Notes under the pieces: model-generated
The model's input: the letters and a program-made list of their open reading frames with translations, nothing else
Told to the model about the DNA's origin: nothing
Databases searched by the model: none
Shown: positions 28,148 through 36,810 of the stretch, in pieces
Numbering within the stretch: position 1 is the stretch's first letter
Layout: each line of letters opens with the position of its first letter
Made by a program: the position numbers and the translations under genes
Assembly: GCF_013839525.1 (NCBI RefSeq)
Contig: NZ_JACDIS010000002.1
Coordinates: forward strand, 434,001-498,000
Source: Chthonobacter rhizosphaerae
GTDB lineage: Bacteria > Pseudomonadota > Alphaproteobacteria > Rhizobiales > Pleomorphomonadaceae
Direction: 5' to 3'
DNA: 64,000 nucleotides

Positions 28148-29386
28148 ATGTCCGACAGCAATTCCCTCGCACCCGCAGCAATGAACGTCAACGTGGCCGT
28201 CCTGCTGGTGGCGGCGGGGCGCGGAAGCCGGGCCGGCGGTCCGGACGCCGGAGGGCCGAAGCAGTACCGCGCCCTCGCCGGCAAGCCGGTGCTGCGGCAC
28301 ACGGTCGAGGCTTTTCTCCACCACCCGGTGGTGACCCGGATCGTGACGGTGATCCATCCGGACGACGCGGATCTCGCCGCCGCCTGCCTTGCCGACGTCG
28401 CCGCCGGGCGCGCCCTGCCCCCTGTCACCGGCGGCAGGACACGACAGGAGAGCGTGCGGCGCGGCCTGGAGGCGCTGGCCGGCGACCCGCCGGACCTGGT
28501 GCTCGTGCACGACGGGGTGCGGCCATTCGTGACGGGCGGAACGATCGACGCCTGCGTCGATGCGCTCGGACGCCACGAGGCGGTGGTCGTCGGCGTTCCG
28601 GTCGTCGACACGGTGAAGCGCACCGGTCCGGACGGCCGCATCCTGGAGACGGTGCCGCGCGAGGGGCTGTGGCGCGCCGCGACGCCGCAGGGCTTTCGTT
28701 TCGCCACCATCCTGGACGCCCATCGCCGCGCGGCCGCGGCCGGCGTCTCCGACCTCACCGACGACGGGGCCGTGGCCGAGTGGGCCGGCCACGCGGTGCA
28801 CATGGTCGCCTGCGACGAGGGGAACACCAAGTTGACCACCCAGTCCGACTTCGCCGCCGCCGAGGCGCGGCTGACCGCCGAAACCTTCCTGCGCCTGCCG
28901 GACGTGCGCGTCGGCGTCGGCTACGACGTGCACCGGTTCGAGGAGGGCGACGCGGTCGTGCTCGGCGGCGTCACCATCCCGCACAGCCACAAGCTCAACG
29001 GCCACTCGGACGCGGACGTGGCGCTGCACGCGCTGGTCGATGCCATCCTGGGCGCGATCGGCGACGGGGACATCGGGCAGCATTTTCCGCCTTCCGATCC
29101 GCGCTGGCGCGGCGCGGCGTCCACGCTCTTCCTGGAGGACGCGGTGCGGCGCGTGCGCGAGCGCGGCGGCATCGTCGCCCATTGCGACATCGCCATCCTG
29201 GCGGAGGCGCCCAAGGTGGGGCCGCACCGGGACGCCATGCGGGCCATCATCGCCGGCGTCTGCGGCATCCCGGTCGAGCGAGTGGGCGTGAAGGCGACCA
29301 CGAACGAGAAGATGGGCTTCGTCGGCCGGCGCGAGGGCATCGCCGCCATGGCGACGGCGACGGTGCGCCTGCCGGTGGCTCCATGA
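28148..29386 (+). CDS. ispDF: Bifunctional IspD/IspF (isoprenoid synthesis)
   Basis: A fused enzyme of the MEP pathway, 412 residues from the ATG at 28148. The N-terminal IspD part (about 15-240) makes CDP-methylerythritol: VAVLLVAAGRGSRAG is the nucleotide-binding loop, and PDLVLVHDGVRPFV and PREGLWRAATPQGF follow. The C-terminal IspF part (about 255-412) makes the cyclodiphosphate: VRVGVGYDVHRFEEGD with the zinc ligands, LNGHSDADVALHALVDA and VGVKATTNEKMGFVG. The fusion is common in alphaproteobacteria. Start choice is not certain: ATG at 28181 (MNVNVAVLL) would also give a full IspD domain. Its stop overlaps the next start (ATGA). Confidence 0.96.
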   Translation: MSDSNSLAPAAMNVNVAVLLVAAGRGSRAGGPDAGGPKQYRALAGKPVLRHTVEAFLHHPVVTRIVTVIHPDDADLAAACLADVAAGRALPPVTGGRTRQESVRRGLEALAGDPPDLVLVHDGVRPFVTGGTIDACVDALGRHEAVVVGVPVVDTVKRTGPDGRILETVPREGLWRAATPQGFRFATILDAHRRAAAAGVSDLTDDGAVAEWAGHAVHMVACDEGNTKLTTQSDFAAAEARLTAETFLRLPDVRVGVGYDVHRFEEGDAVVLGGVTIPHSHKLNGHSDADVALHALVDAILGAIGDGDIGQHFPPSDPRWRGAASTLFLEDAVRRVRERGGIVAHCDIAILAEAPKVGPHRDAMRAIIAGVCGIPVERVGVKATTNEKMGFVGRREGIAAMATATVRLPVAP

Positions 29387-29895
29387 GCGACCTGACGCCC
29401 CTGCTGCCCCGCGCGGCGGCTCTCCTCGACGCGGCCCGGGCCGGCGGCCACCGGATCGCCACGGCGGAGTCCTGCACCGGCGGGCTGATCGCGGCGCTGC
29501 TGACGGAGATTCCGGGCTCGAGCGCCGTGGTGGACCGGGGCTTCGTGACCTATTCGAACGGGGCGAAGACCGATCTCCTGGGCGTGCCGGCGGACCTGAT
29601 CGCGCGGCATGGCGCGGTCAGCGAACCGGTGGCGCGGGCCATGGCCGAAGGCGCCCTCGCCCGCTCCGACGCGACCGTCGCGGTCTCGGTCACGGGCATC
29701 GCGGGACCGGGCGGCGGGTCGACCGCCAAGCCGATCGGTCTCGTGCACTTCGGGCTTTCCGTTCGCGGCGGCGCGACGCGACACCTGGAGCGGCGCTTCG
29801 GCGATCTCGGCCGCGGCGCCGTGCGCCTCGTCTCCGTGGAGACCGCGCTCGGTCTCCTGGAGGAGGCGATTGGCCGTGCCGGCGGTCAGCCGTAG
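29383..29895 (+). CDS. CinA C-terminal domain / nicotinamide-nucleotide amidohydrolase
   Basis: A 170-residue stand-alone CinA C-terminal domain (PncC type), which deamidates nicotinamide mononucleotide to nicotinate mononucleotide in NAD recycling. Conserved parts are ATAESCTGGLIAALLTEIPG, GFVTYSNGAKTDLLGV, VTGIAGPGGG and KPIGLVHFGL. The start at 29383 overlaps the ispDF stop as ATGA, deciding it against the longer open frame. It ends 10 bases inside the 3' end of the convergent RatA-like gene. The ispDF-cinA pairing is frequent in alphaproteobacteria and does not by itself indicate a shared pathway. Confidence 0.93.
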   Translation: MSDLTPLLPRAAALLDAARAGGHRIATAESCTGGLIAALLTEIPGSSAVVDRGFVTYSNGAKTDLLGVPADLIARHGAVSEPVARAMAEGALARSDATVAVSVTGIAGPGGGSTAKPIGLVHFGLSVRGGATRHLERRFGDLGRGAVRLVSVETALGLLEEAIGRAGGQP

Positions 29896-30335
29896 ACCGT
29901 GTCGGCGCGGCTTTCGAAGGCTTCGGCGAACTTCCGGAACGCCTTGTCGAACATGGCGCCCATCAGCGCCCCGAGGGTTCGGCTCTTGAACTCGTAGGTG
30001 ATGAAGAAGTGCACCTCGGAGGTGGTCTCGCCGGTCGGCCTGAACCGCCAGACGTTCTCCAGGTGCTTGAACGGCCCGTCCAGGTATTCCACCGTGATGG
30101 TCAGCGCCGCGCGGTCGAGCGTCACCTTCGAGGTGAACGTCTCCCGGAACATGGCGTAGGCGACCGTCATGTCGGCCACCATCACCTCGCGGCCGTCCGG
30201 CATGGGACGCCGGGCGCGGACGACGAGGCTTTCACACAGCGGAACGAAGCGCGGGTAGGTCTCCACGTCGGCGACGAGGTCGAACATCTTCTCGGCGGAG
30301 TGGCGCACGCGGCGGGTGGTTTCGAAGGACGGCAT
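29886..30335 (-). CDS. RatA/COQ10-like START-domain protein
   Basis: A 149-residue START/polyketide-cyclase fold protein. Sequence features are PSFETTRRVRHSAEKMFDLV, VETYPRFVPLCESLVV, YLDGPFKHLENVWRF and FFITYEFKSRTLGAL. Bacterial members are annotated either as RatA toxin or as COQ10-like ubiquinone-binding protein; in alphaproteobacteria, with no ratB-type antitoxin alongside as here, the COQ10-like quinone-handling role seems more likely. It follows lipA on the same strand after 119 bases, which include a perfect 16-base palindrome at 30405-30420. Confidence 0.9.
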   Translation of the reverse strand: MPSFETTRRVRHSAEKMFDLVADVETYPRFVPLCESLVVRARRPMPDGREVMVADMTVAYAMFRETFTSKVTLDRAALTITVEYLDGPFKHLENVWRFRPTGETTSEVHFFITYEFKSRTLGALMGAMFDKAFRKFAEAFESRADTVYG

Positions 30336-30404
30336 GACGAGCGAACGTTGAACCCGAACGATGGTTGCGGCGGCCGGCCGGTTCCTGCGCGGCCGCGGCG
30401 GCGG

Positions 30405-30420
30405 GCGCCCGGCCGGGCGC
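30405..30420. repeat. Perfect 16-bp palindrome between lipA and the RatA-like gene
   Basis: The sequence GCGCCCGGCCGGGCGC reads the same on both strands. It could form a hairpin in the lipA-ratA transcript or be a protein site. No T-tract follows in the direction of lipA, so it is not a good intrinsic terminator. Confidence 0.5.
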
Positions 30421-30454
30421 TCCGTCGTGTCACACTATACCGGCGCTGTGTTGA

Positions 30455-31420
30455 TCAGGCCTTTCCGCCCTGGCGCGCCTCGCGGGCGGCCTTCAGGCGG
30501 GCGAAGTCCTCGCCGGCGTGGTGGGACGAGCGGGTCAGCGGGCTCGACGACACCATCAGGAAGCCCTTGGTGTAGGCGATCGTCTCCAGCGACTTGAACT
30601 CGTCCGGCGTCAGGAAGCGGACGATGGGGTGATGCTTCCGGGTCGGCTGCAGGTACTGGCCGACGGTCAGGAAATCCACCTCGGCGGTGCGCAGGTCGTC
30701 CATGAGCTGGAGGATCTCGTTCCGCTCCTCGCCGAGCCCGACCATGATGCCGGACTTGGTGAACATGGTCGGATCGAGCTCCTTCACCCGCTGCAGCAGG
30801 CGGATGGAGTGGAAGTAGCGCGCGCCGGGCCGAACCGTCAGGTACTTGGACGGCACGGTCTCCAGGTTATGGTTGAACACGTCTGGCTTCGCCTCGACGA
30901 CGATCTCCAGGGCGCCGTCCTTGCGCAGGAAGTCCGGCGTCAGCACCTCGATGGTGGTCTGCGGCGAGCGGGCCCGGATGGCGCGGATCACCTCGGCGAA
31001 ATGGCGGGCGCCGCCGTCGGCGAGGTCGTCCCGGTCCACGGAGGTGATCACCACGTGGGAGAGGCCGAGCTTCTCCACGGCGATCGCCACGTTCTCCGGC
31101 TCGTGCGGATCGAGGGCGCCGGGCATGCCGGTCTTCACGTTGCAGAAGGCGCAGGCGCGGGTGCACGTGTCGCCCATGATCATCATGGTGGCGTGCTTCT
31201 TCGACCAGCACTCGCCGATGTTCGGGCAGCCGGCCTCCTCGCACACGGTGACGAGGCCGTTCTCCTTCACGATGCCCTGGGTCTCCCGATAGATCGGGGA
31301 GCCGGGCGCCTTGACGCGGATCCACTCGGGCTTGCGCAGGACCGGATTGTCCGGCCGGTGGGCTTTCTCCGGATGGCGCGCCTTCGGCGGGTTCTTCACC
31401 GTATCGAGCAGGGTGACCAT
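30455..31420 (-). CDS. lipA: Lipoyl synthase
   Basis: A radical SAM enzyme that inserts two sulfurs into octanoyl chains on lipoyl domains. The 321-residue protein has the auxiliary cluster motif [12 protein letters not shown], the radical SAM motif CTRACAFC and the C-terminal SSHHAGEDF, where many members have SSYHAG. Other recognisable parts are [25 protein letters not shown] and FNHNLETVP. It supplies the cofactor for the pyruvate dehydrogenase E2 and the lipoyl-carrying E1-beta encoded at 35-38 kb. The RatA-like gene follows. Confidence 0.97.
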   Translation of the reverse strand: MVTLLDTVKNPPKARHPEKAHRPDNPVLRKPEWIRVKAPGSPIYRETQGIVKENGLVTVCEEAGCPNIGECWSKKHATMMIMGDTCTRACAFCNVKTGMPGALDPHEPENVAIAVEKLGLSHVVITSVDRDDLADGGARHFAEVIRAIRARSPQTTIEVLTPDFLRKDGALEIVVEAKPDVFNHNLETVPSKYLTVRPGARYFHSIRLLQRVKELDPTMFTKSGIMVGLGEERNEILQLMDDLRTAEVDFLTVGQYLQPTRKHHPIVRFLTPDEFKSLETIAYTKGFLMVSSSPLTRSSHHAGEDFARLKAAREARQGGKA

Positions 31421-31588
31421 GTCGTCCTCAGCCTCTGTTCCCGGAGGGAGGCGCGCGCCGCCGCCCTACCGTTCAATTGCCCCATGGATCGCGGTTTCTC
31501 AAGGGGCGGCCGAGCATTACCGGGTTGCAGCCGACGAATGGCGGAGACACTTCCGGACCCCGGTTCAGCGGCGACGGGGGGCGGCGGC

Positions 31589-31843
31589 TCAGGACCGCTT
31601 CAGCCACTGATAGATGGTGATGAGGCCGAAAGCCCCCACGATGGCGCCGACGAGGTTCTCCGCGAACCCGTCGATGGTGAAGCCGAGCCTCCGGGCCAGC
31701 CAGCCCATCACCACGGCGCCGAGCACGCCGAGGAAGATGTTCGTCAGGAAACCATGATCCGAGCGGGTGATCCGCTCCGCCACATAGCCCGCGATCAGCC
31801 CGATGATGATCGAGCCCAGGAATCCCACGCCTTCCATGCCCAT
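31589..31843 (-). CDS. GlsB/YeaQ/YmgE-family small membrane protein
   Basis: An 84-residue protein with three hydrophobic segments and the family pattern GFLGSIIIGLIAGYVAERI, GFLTNIFLGVLGAVVMGW and GAIVGAFGLITIYQWLKR. The family is often called transglycosylase-associated or stress-response membrane protein; its function is not established. The start at 31843 fits the family; the upstream extension of the frame is Gly/Arg-rich and unlikely to be translated. Confidence 0.9.
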   Translation of the reverse strand: MGMEGVGFLGSIIIGLIAGYVAERITRSDHGFLTNIFLGVLGAVVMGWLARRLGFTIDGFAENLVGAIVGAFGLITIYQWLKRS

Positions 31844-31953
31844 GGCCGCTTCCTCGCCGGCCTGGCCGCGCCCTCGGGCGGCGCCTCCATCCAGACCGGT
31901 CCCAAAAGGCAACTGGTGTGGAGGTTACGTTCCGTCAAGCTCCGCGTCACGCT

Positions 31954-32991
31954 TCACGGACGTGCCTTCATCTCGATGACGCCGGCCCAGCCGAGGCCTC
32001 GGTAGGTTTCGTACCCGGGGGTCCGATGAAAGGCGAGGATGGAGCCGTCGGCAGCCATCGTCCAGCCGCTCAGGTCCGCGCTCTCCAGACGAATGCGCTC
32101 GGAGAGGATCCCCTTTCCGTCCGAGGCGGCGATCACGCGCCCGCCGGCGTCGACGATCATGGCGCGCGCCGTCGCCTTCTCCTCGTCGGTGAACCGGATG
32201 CCCTCCACGATCGTCCGCGCCTGGGGCTCCCAGTCGAAGTGGATGGCCAGGATCCCGATCGGGGCACCATGGGTCGCCGCGCCGGCCCGGACGGGCGTCG
32301 CGTAGGTGGCGACCGCGCGGTTGTCCAGCAGCGGTTCCGTGGTGACGTCCTCCGCGTGGAAGTCGTCGCCGGTCCTGAGTCTCGAGGCGGCCCGGAACCA
32401 TGGCCGGTCGCCGGCGGACCGGCCGCGCACCTGGAACCGGTCGTCACCGGCGGACGCCAGGATGCGGCCGTCCGTGTCGCAGAGCCAGAGGTCCAGGTAG
32501 ACGGTGTAGGCCTTGATGATGACGCCCAGGCGCTCGCAGGCGAAATCCGCCGCCTGCGGGGTCTTCTCGGCGGCGGCGGCCACGAAGGCCGAGTCGGTGG
32601 CCCACCAGCGCACGTCGCAGGTGCGTTCGTAGAGGTTGCGGTCGACGATCTCGATGGCGTTGAGGGCGAGATCGACCAGCCTCTGCCCCTTGGCGGTGCG
32701 GGCCATGTCGTCGGCCATCCGCGCGAGGGCGTCTATCTCTCCGGCGAGTTCCGCCTCAAGCGAAACGGACAGGTCCTCCACCTCGTCGGAGATGCCCCGC
32801 ACCTCCTGCGAGACGACCGCGAAGCCGCGCCCGAGTTCACCGGCGCGCGCCGCCTCGATGAGGGCGTTCAACGCAAGGATGCGCATCCGCCGGTTGATCG
32901 CCCGGATCTGCCCCACCTTCGTGACGGCCAGATCGCGCGTGGATTGCGAGCGAACCGAAATGTCGTGCGCGGTGACGGCCCGCAGCGCCAT
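31954..32991 (-). CDS. Soluble chemoreceptor-like protein, signalling tip first, cache-like domain second
   Basis: A 345-residue protein without membrane segments. Residues about 25-75 match the tip of the MCP signalling hairpin (RRMRILALNALIEAARAG, then GRGFAVVSQEVRGISDEVE). The remainder (about 100-340) looks like a cache-type sensor: YLDLWLCDTDGRILASAG, GRSAGDRPWFRAA, VATYATPVR, IGILAIHFDWEPQA and a second strand set, AMIVDAGGRVIAASDGKG. This order is the reverse of a classical receptor, and only a short piece of the signalling domain is present. The GGAGGG box 6 bases before the ATG at 32991 supports the start. AT-rich DNA lies upstream. It may link a cytoplasmic signal to CheA/CheW or to another partner; this is inference. 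Confidence 0.8.
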   Translation of the reverse strand: MALRAVTAHDISVRSQSTRDLAVTKVGQIRAINRRMRILALNALIEAARAGELGRGFAVVSQEVRGISDEVEDLSVSLEAELAGEIDALARMADDMARTAKGQRLVDLALNAIEIVDRNLYERTCDVRWWATDSAFVAAAAEKTPQAADFACERLGVIIKAYTVYLDLWLCDTDGRILASAGDDRFQVRGRSAGDRPWFRAASRLRTGDDFHAEDVTTEPLLDNRAVATYATPVRAGAATHGAPIGILAIHFDWEPQARTIVEGIRFTDEEKATARAMIVDAGGRVIAASDGKGILSERIRLESADLSGWTMAADGSILAFHRTPGYETYRGLGWAGVIEMKARP

Positions 32992-33335
32992 GGTGCCCTC
33001 CGATGATCGTCATGGTCGAACCCATGATTGTGCACCGCGACTTAAAACGTGGTTTATAAATCAAGATGATAGAAGCTGATATATTAGTAATACAGAATGT
33101 GACGAGTCCGAATACCACAGCCGGACGGCGATCGGATTCTCCTGGATCCCGCTGTGACTGTAGGGGCTTGGCGTGCATAGCGTGAACTGCTCGGCTTGCT
33201 TGTCGCAGCCGGCAGGCAACGTTGCGCAGCGCAATTTTTTCTTTGCTGCCTGGACCGACGGCCACACGGCGCTCTCTCATCAAGGTCGAATCAGGAGTGC
33301 GAGCCCGCCCGGAGCGGGCCCGCCCTCCCCCGCCG
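32992..33335. promoter_or_regulatory. AT-rich intergenic region upstream of the cache/MCP gene
   Basis: About 340 bases with no credible gene. Positions 33030-33110 are strikingly AT-rich for this genome (for example TTATAAATCAAGATGATAG on the plus strand) and probably hold the promoter of the minus-strand gene starting at 32991. I could not fix a convincing -35/-10 pair. The rest, up to the lpd stop at 33336, shows nothing recognisable. Confidence 0.45.
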
Positions 33336-34772
33336 TCAGATGTGGATGGCCCGGCCGTAAGCCGAGAGCACGCTCTCGTGCATCATCTCGGAGAGCGTCG
33401 GGTGCGGGAAGACCGTGTGCATCAGGTCCTCCTCGGTGGTTTCCAGCTGCATGGCCACCACGAAGCCCTGGATCAGCTCGGTCACCTCGGCGCCGATCAT
33501 GTGGGCCCCAAGGAGCTGGCCCGTCTTGGCGTCGAAGATGGTCTTCACGAGGCCTTCCGGCTCGCCGAGCGCGATCGCCTTGCCGTTGCCGATGAAGGGG
33601 AAGCGGCCGACCTTGACCTCGTAGCCGGCCTCCTTGGCGCGGTTCTCCGTGAGACCGACGGACGCCACCTGCGGATGGCAGTAGGTGCAGCCCGGGATCT
33701 TCGCCTTGTCCATCGCATGCACGTGCTTGCCGGCGATGGCCTCGATGGTGAGCACGCCCTCGTGTTCGGCCTTGTGGGCGAGCATCGGCGGGCCGGCCAC
33801 GTCGCCGATGGCGTAGATGCCGGGCACGCTGGTGCGGCCGAGGCCGTCGGTGACGACGCAGCCCCTGTCGGTCTTCACGCCGAGGGCTTCGAGGCCGAGG
33901 TTCTCGATGTTGCCGACCACGCCGACGGCCGAGATCACCCGATCGACCTTGATCTGCTGCTTGGATCCGTCCTTCAGCTCCACCGTGGCGGTGACGTCGT
34001 CGGCGCCCTTGGCGAGCGCCGTCACCTTGGCCTCGGTGAGGATCTTGAAGCCCTGCTTCTCGAATCTCTTCTTGGCGTGCTCGGCGATCTCGTGGTCCTC
34101 GACGGGCAGGATCTGCGGCATCACCTCCACCACGGTCACCTCGGCGCCCATGGTGCGGTAGAAGCTGGCGAACTCGATGCCAATGGCGCCGGAGCCGACC
34201 ACCAGCAGAGACTTCGGCATGACGTCCGGCACCATGGCCTCGAAATAGGTCCAGACCAGCTTGCCGTCCGGCTCCAGGCCCGGCAGCACGCGCGGACGGG
34301 CGCCGGTGGCCACGATCACGTGCTTGGCCTGGTACTCGCCGGCGCCGAGCGCGCCGCGCGGGGCCGGGTTGGGCTTGCCGTACTCGGTCTCGCGAGCGGC
34401 TTCCACCTTGACGGTACCGACCTTCGGGATCGAGGCCCGGCCCCAGATCACGTCCACCTTGTTCTTCTTCAACAGCCCGCCGACGCCACCGTTCAGCTGG
34501 GCCGAGACACCCCGCGACCGCTTCACGATGGCCGCGGGATCGAACCCGACGCCCTGGACGGTCAGCCCGTAGGCCTCCGCGTGGGTGGCGTAGTGGTAGA
34601 CCTCCGCGGACCTGAGGAGCGCCTTGGTCGGAATGCAGCCCCAGTTCAGGCAGATGCCGCCAAGATGCTTGTTCTCCACCACCGCGGTCTTGAACCCGAG
34701 CTGCGCCGCCCGGATGGCGGTGACATATCCGCCGGGACCGGCGCCGATGATGATCACGTCGTATTGGGACAT
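33336..34772 (-). CDS. lpdA: Dihydrolipoyl dehydrogenase (E3)
   Basis: The E3 flavoprotein reoxidises dihydrolipoyl groups of E2 with NAD+. The 478-residue length fits. Seen are the FAD motif IIGAGPGGYVTAIRAAQLG (residues 8-26), the redox disulfide Cys41/Cys46 in GGICLNWGCIPTK, the NAD motif VVGSGAIGIEFASFY, GRTSVPGIYAIGDVAG and the C-terminal HPTLSEMMHE with the catalytic His-Glu pair. It stands downstream of pdhC, with a GIY-YIG nuclease gene and three palindromic repeats between them, so it may be transcribed separately from pdhABC. Confidence 0.97.
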   Translation of the reverse strand: MSQYDVIIIGAGPGGYVTAIRAAQLGFKTAVVENKHLGGICLNWGCIPTKALLRSAEVYHYATHAEAYGLTVQGVGFDPAAIVKRSRGVSAQLNGGVGGLLKKNKVDVIWGRASIPKVGTVKVEAARETEYGKPNPAPRGALGAGEYQAKHVIVATGARPRVLPGLEPDGKLVWTYFEAMVPDVMPKSLLVVGSGAIGIEFASFYRTMGAEVTVVEVMPQILPVEDHEIAEHAKKRFEKQGFKILTEAKVTALAKGADDVTATVELKDGSKQQIKVDRVISAVGVVGNIENLGLEALGVKTDRGCVVTDGLGRTSVPGIYAIGDVAGPPMLAHKAEHEGVLTIEAIAGKHVHAMDKAKIPGCTYCHPQVASVGLTENRAKEAGYEVKVGRFPFIGNGKAIALGEPEGLVKTIFDAKTGQLLGAHMIGAEVTELIQGFVVAMQLETTEEDLMHTVFPHPTLSEMMHESVLSAYGRAIHI

Positions 34773-34851
34773 GGGGGATGCTTCCTTATCCTCTGGCGTG
34801 TCGTGTTCGCTCGCGTCGCGCCATGCTTGCGGCGTTCAGGTGTGACGCGGT

Positions 34852-34941
34852 CGGTTGGATCCCGGCTTTCGCCGGGATGACGGGCGTTGGGATGTCCGGA
34901 TTTGCCCATCGTCATCCCGGCGAAAGCCGGGATCCAACCGA
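34852..34941. repeat. Family I palindromic repeat, inverted pair beside the GIY-YIG gene
   Basis: Element 34852-34883 (core GGATCCCGGCTTTCGCCGGG) and its near-perfect reverse complement at 34911-34941, 27 bases apart. Both carry the CCCGGC/GCCGGG hairpin, and the arms are more alike here than at the other loci, suggesting recent origin. They lie between the lpd start and the GIY-YIG stop. Confidence 0.85.
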
Positions 34942-34961
34942 CGGCTCAATCACCCTCGCAG

Positions 34962-35249
34962 TCAGAAAAGTGTGTCGTACAGATCAAGCCAATCGGGGTT
35001 GGTCGCCTCGATCAGCTGAACTTTCCAGTGCCGTCGCCATTCCTTGATCTGCTTCTCGCGCCGAATAGCCGTTTCCATGATGTCGTGGGCTTCGAACCAG
35101 ACGAGCCGGTCGACGTGATACTTCGTCGTGAAGCCTTTCCGGATCTTTTCCCGGTGCTCCCAGACCCGGCTCGGCAGGTTGCTGGTGACACCGGTATAGA
35201 GCGTACCGCGTCGACCGCTTGCGAGAATGTAGACCGCGGGTTCCTTCAC
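34962..35249 (-). CDS. GIY-YIG nuclease domain protein
   Basis: A 95-residue single-domain GIY-YIG protein of the YhbQ-like group (COG2827). The domain signature is VYILASGRRGTLYTGVTSNL (Tyr and Thr-Gly-Val in place of GIY/YIG), followed by RVWEHREKIRKGFTTKYHV with the conserved Arg, RLVWFEAH, and AIRREKQIKEWRRHWKVQLI with the metal-binding Glu. The family's cellular role is not settled; relatives cut branched or flapped DNA. The gene lies between pdhC and lpd and has family I palindromic repeats on both sides. It is visibly less GC-rich than its neighbours, which suggests transfer. Confidence 0.92.
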   Translation of the reverse strand: MKEPAVYILASGRRGTLYTGVTSNLPSRVWEHREKIRKGFTTKYHVDRLVWFEAHDIMETAIRREKQIKEWRRHWKVQLIEATNPDWLDLYDTLF

Positions 35250-35317
35250 GTTGCGCTCCGACCGGCAGGGGCATGCACGTCATGCGAACCTGTCGGCCGG
35301 ATTACCGGCCTTTAGTC

Positions 35318-35349
35318 GATTGGATCCCGGCTTTCGCCGGGATGACGGG
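35318..35349 (+). repeat. Family I palindromic repeat, single copy upstream of the GIY-YIG gene
   Basis: Same orientation and almost the same sequence as the 34852-34883 element (core GGATCCCGGCTTTCGCCGGG then ATGACG). It lies between the pdhC stop (35365) and the GIY-YIG start (35249), so the nuclease gene is bracketed by copies of one family. Confidence 0.85.
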
Positions 35350-35364
35350 GCGGGACTCCCCCCC

Positions 35365-36810
35365 TCACACCAGCATGGAGAACGGCTTCTCCACATACCC
35401 CTTGAACGCCTGGATCAGCTCCGCCCCGAGCGCGCCGTCCACGGCCCGGTGATCCGTGGACAGCGTCACGCTCATGATCGTCGCGACCGCGAGCTCGCCC
35501 TTCTTCACCACGGCGCGCTGCTCGCCGGCGCCGACCGCCAGGATGGTGGCGTGGGGCGGGTTGATGACGGCGGCGAAGTCTTTCACGCCGAACATGCCGA
35601 GGTTGGAGACCGCCGTGGTGCCGCCCTGGTATTCCTCCGGCTTCAGCTTGCGGTCGCGGGCGCGCTTGGCGAGGTCCTTCATTTCGTTGGAGATGATGGA
35701 GAGCGGCTTGGTTTCCGCCTTGCGGATGATCGGCGTGATCAGGCCGCCGGGGATGGACACGGCGACGCCCACGTCGGCGTGCTTGTGGCGGAGCATGCCG
35801 CCGTCGGTCCACGACACGTTGGCGTCCGGCACCGCCTTGAGGGCGAGCGCCATGGCCTTGATGACCATGTCGTTGACCGACAGCTTGTACGCCGGCTTGC
35901 CGTCCGTGACCGCGGCCGCCTCGTTGAGCTGGGCGCGCAGGGCGAGCAGCGCGTCGAGTTCGCAGTCGACCGTCACGTAGAAGTGCGGCACGGTCTGCTT
36001 GGACTCGGTGAGCCGCCGGGCGATCGTCTTGCGCATGCCGTCGTGAGGCACGAGCTCGAAGGAGCCCGGCTCGAACAGCTTCAGCACCGCGTCGTCGGAG
36101 AGGCCCGACGGAGCGGCGGGCTTCGGACCCTCCGGGGCCTTGGCGGCCGGAGCCGGCGCGCCGGCCGGGGCGGCGGCCGGCTTCGCGCCGGGCTTGGCGT
36201 TCTCAACGTCGCGCAGGATGATGCGGCCGTGCGGACCGGAGCCGAGGATGTCGGAGAGGCTGACGCCCTTCTCCTTGGCGACGCGGCGGGCGAGCGGCGA
36301 GGCGAACATCCGGCCCTCGCCGGACGACGCCGGAGCCCCCTGGGGCGCGGCGGACGCGGACTGGGCCGAAGCGGATTGGGCCGACGGGGGCGCGGACTGC
36401 GCAACGGGGGCCGGCGCGGCGGCGCCGTAGCCGCCGCCGGGCGGGCTCGACGGCGGCGGGTTGGCGACCGGGGCGGCGCCGGACGCGGGCGCCTCGGCGG
36501 CCTTCGGAGCCTCGCTCGACGCGGCCTTGGCGGCACCGTTGCCGGAGGCGGCCGCCGCGACGTCCTCGCCCTCGCCGGCCAGCAGCGCGATGACGGCGTT
36601 GACCGCCACGTCCTGGGTGCCTTCCGGCACCACGATCTTGGCGACGGTGCCCTCGTCGACGGCCTCCACCTCCATGGTGGCCTTGTCGGTCTCGATTTCG
36701 GCGATCACGTCGCCGGACTTCACCGTGTCGCCTTCCTTCACCGTCCACTTGGCGAGATTGCCCTTCTCCATGGTGGGAGAGAGAGCCGGCATCAGAATCT
36801 CGATCGGCAT
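35365..36810 (-). CDS. pdhC: Pyruvate dehydrogenase E2, dihydrolipoamide acetyltransferase
   Basis: The core acetyltransferase of the PDH complex, 481 residues. The lipoyl domain (1-78) has Lys43 in [11 protein letters not shown]. An Ala/Pro-rich linker (about 80-160) follows, then the E1/E3-binding domain (about 168-202, FASPLARRVAKEKGVSLSDI), a second linker and the catalytic domain (about 250-481) with VSWTDGGMLRHKHADVGVAV and the active-site STDHRAVDGALGA. The first 150 bases are closely similar to the start of pdhB. It follows pdhB after a 222-base gap that shows no gene. Confidence 0.97.
   Translation of the reverse strand: MPIEILMPALSPTMEKGNLAKWTVKEGDTVKSGDVIAEIETDKATMEVEAVDEGTVAKIVVPEGTQDVAVNAVIALLAGEGEDVAAAASGNGAAKAASSEAPKAAEAPASGAAPVANPPPSSPPGGGYGAAAPAPVAQSAPPSAQSASAQSASAAPQGAPASSGEGRMFASPLARRVAKEKGVSLSDILGSGPHGRIILRDVENAKPGAKPAAAPAGAPAPAAKAPEGPKPAAPSGLSDDAVLKLFEPGSFELVPHDGMRKTIARRLTESKQTVPHFYVTVDCELDALLALRAQLNEAAAVTDGKPAYKLSVNDMVIKAMALALKAVPDANVSWTDGGMLRHKHADVGVAVSIPGGLITPIIRKAETKPLSIISNEMKDLAKRARDRKLKPEEYQGGTTAVSNLGMFGVKDFAAVINPPHATILAVGAGEQRAVVKKGELAVATIMSVTLSTDHRAVDGALGAELIQAFKGYVEKPFSMLV

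Noticed and set aside
29886-30335. RatA toxin of a toxin-antitoxin pair
   Set aside because: No ratB-like gene adjacent, and the COQ10-like START protein is the more usual reading in alphaproteobacteria.
33061-33283. Short frames in the AT-rich gap upstream of the inverted chemoreceptor
   Set aside because: No ribosome binding site and no family resemblance. I also checked whether one could be a frameshifted N-terminus of the receptor, but the sequence shows no HAMP or membrane helix.
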